A stretch of DNA of 5,538 bases from Methanoregula sp. (lineage in GTDB: Archaea; Halobacteriota; Methanomicrobia; Methanomicrobiales; Methanospirillaceae): positions 1-5,538 of the forward strand of contig JAQWDG010000079.1 in the NCBI GenBank assembly GCA_028705545.1, read 5' to 3'. The translations under genes and the position numbers were made by a program. Positions 4,637 through 5,538 of this stretch are shown here, piece after piece. Within the stretch, counting starts at the first letter, position 1. Each line of letters opens with the position of its first letter. The notes under the pieces were generated by a model. That model saw only the letters and a list, made by a program, of their open reading frames with translations, did not search any database and was not told where the DNA came from.

Positions 4637-5538
4637 ATGACCATGCCGGGGGATGTCAAACTCGGGCAGCTCACAAAATACCTCTTCAGCGCCCCTTCGT
4701 GGCCGGTCTCCCTGCTCATCATGATCGTCCTTGGCGTTGTCATCGACGGCGCCAGCTCCCGGGTCTGGGTCCAGCTCCCGTTCTCGGGAACCCTTGCATT
4801 TACCCTCCCGGCAATAGCGGCATTCGTGCTGACAAAACCGATCATCGATTACTCCGGTAAGACGATGACCTGGAACCGGTCGGCGCTCCTTGCGCTTGCC
4901 TGCACGGTCTTTGGCGTTATCATCACCTTTGCCTCGCTTGCCGGCGGGATCCGCTACCTTCCGCTCTTTTACGGGATCTCGCTTGGGTTTGTCTTTGGGC
5001 TGCGCCTCTTTGTCCTTGTCGCGATCTCGGACTACCGCGTCCCCCGGATGATCCTGCCGGCGATAACGCAGAGCGGCGTGGGCGTGATTGCCGGGTATTT
5101 CCTCTTCTCGCCCGGCTGGGCCGCCTTTGCCCTCATTCTCCATGTTGTCTTCGGCCTCGGGTTTGCCATCCTTGTCTGGCTGATCGAACGCCCGCTCTAC
5201 CGTGCGTTCCGCATCCGCGGGCTTGCCTTTGTCAATGCATTTGTGGCAAACATGACCGACGGCTCGAAAAAGGAGATGGAGGATTTCTTCCGGGAGATCG
5301 GGGAGGAAATCTACGTGCCGCAGGTCTGCCTCTTCTTTAAGCGGACGAACAAGCGGCCGGTCCTTTTCACGGTCCCGAACCTCCACCCCGGCCCCATGGG
5401 CGAGATCGGCGGCGGCAACCTCCCGAAACTCATCCACGACAGGATGGACAAGGAAGAGACCCTCGTCCCCCACGGGTGCGCCTCGCACGATTTCAACCTT
5501 GTTTCGGAAAACGAGATCGACAAGGTGATCGAAGCAAT
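4637..5538 (+). CDS. DUF2070 family archaeal membrane protein (N-terminal part; runs off window)
   Basis: The frame is open from ATG 4637 to the window end (300 codons). Family members are roughly twice this length, so about half is present. The N-terminal half has about six hydrophobic segments, near residues 23-37, 53-66, 83-101, 108-131, 138-157 and 161-183, making an integral membrane protein. A soluble region follows from about 190. It contains FVANMTDGS (202-210), the family-typical HPGPMGEIGGGNLP (250-263) and PHGCASHDFN (278-287). The clustered His, Asp and Asn residues look like a metal or phosphate site, but the family's function is unknown and this is inference. The gene directly abuts the 34-codon ORF (TAA then ATG) and lies in the same frame as it and the kinase. 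Confidence 0.85.
   Translation, partial: MTMPGDVKLGQLTKYLFSAPSWPVSLLIMIVLGVVIDGASSRVWVQLPFSGTLAFTLPAIAAFVLTKPIIDYSGKTMTWNRSALLALACTVFGVIITFASLAGGIRYLPLFYGISLGFVFGLRLFVLVAISDYRVPRMILPAITQSGVGVIAGYFLFSPGWAAFALILHVVFGLGFAILVWLIERPLYRAFRIRGLAFVNAFVANMTDGSKKEMEDFFREIGEEIYVPQVCLFFKRTNKRPVLFTVPNLHPGPMGEIGGGNLPKLIHDRMDKEETLVPHGCASHDFNLVSENEIDKVIEA

Noticed and set aside
3980..5488. Long (502-codon) open frame on the minus strand
   Set aside because: It lies opposite the nucleoside kinase and DUF2070, both of which have clear family motifs and membrane segments on the plus strand. Its product is a low-complexity mix of Asp, Arg, Lys, Glu, Gly and Pro with no recognisable domain, as expected from the reverse complement of GC-rich codons.

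Overview
The window looks like chromosomal DNA from a GC-rich methanogenic archaeon, most plausibly of the Methanomicrobiales (Methanoregula-like). This rests on a clamp-loader (RFC) small-subunit-type AAA+ protein, an archaeal UPF0212/DUF555 protein, a nucleoside kinase closely resembling Methanocaldococcus MJ0406, an archaeal DUF2070 membrane protein, a small methanogen-type basic protein, TATA-like boxes and strong GGAGG ribosome-binding sites. The assignment comes from recognising protein families by eye, not from a search. All genes lie on the plus strand. I saw no rRNA, tRNA, CRISPR array, IS element or transposase.

Layout. (1) Bases 1-1824 form one tightly packed run: the 3' end of an unrecognised gene, a divergent RFC small subunit overlapping it by 14 bases, and a class I SAM-dependent methyltransferase overlapping RFC by an ATGA junction. 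(2) Bases 1825-2306 are a single-gene unit: a probable promoter, a small very basic protein with an arginine-glycine (RGG) tract, and a structured terminator ending in ten T residues. (3) From about 2351 a new unit begins with a good BRE/TATA-like element. It carries a small, possibly leaderless, helical protein of unknown function, a nitroreductase (14-base overlap), the UPF0212 protein and the nucleoside kinase (ATGA overlap). (4) Bases 4529-4636 separate the kinase from DUF2070. This stretch holds two inverted repeats and an apparently unannotated 34-codon ORF. That ORF has a strong ribosome-binding site, and its stop codon directly abuts the DUF2070 start. The kinase, this small ORF and DUF2070 all share one reading frame. 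DUF2070 runs off the window end.

How they work together: the first run combines DNA replication (a clamp-loader paralogue with an altered Walker B motif) with a methyltransferase of unknown substrate. The third run is a loose metabolic cluster (FMN oxidoreductase, nucleoside salvage kinase, conserved archaeal unknowns) with no obvious single pathway. The most interesting items are the 34-codon ORF with its hairpins, the altered RFC ATPase motif and inserted segment, the RGG tract, and the conserved-looking histidine motifs in the soluble half of DUF2070.
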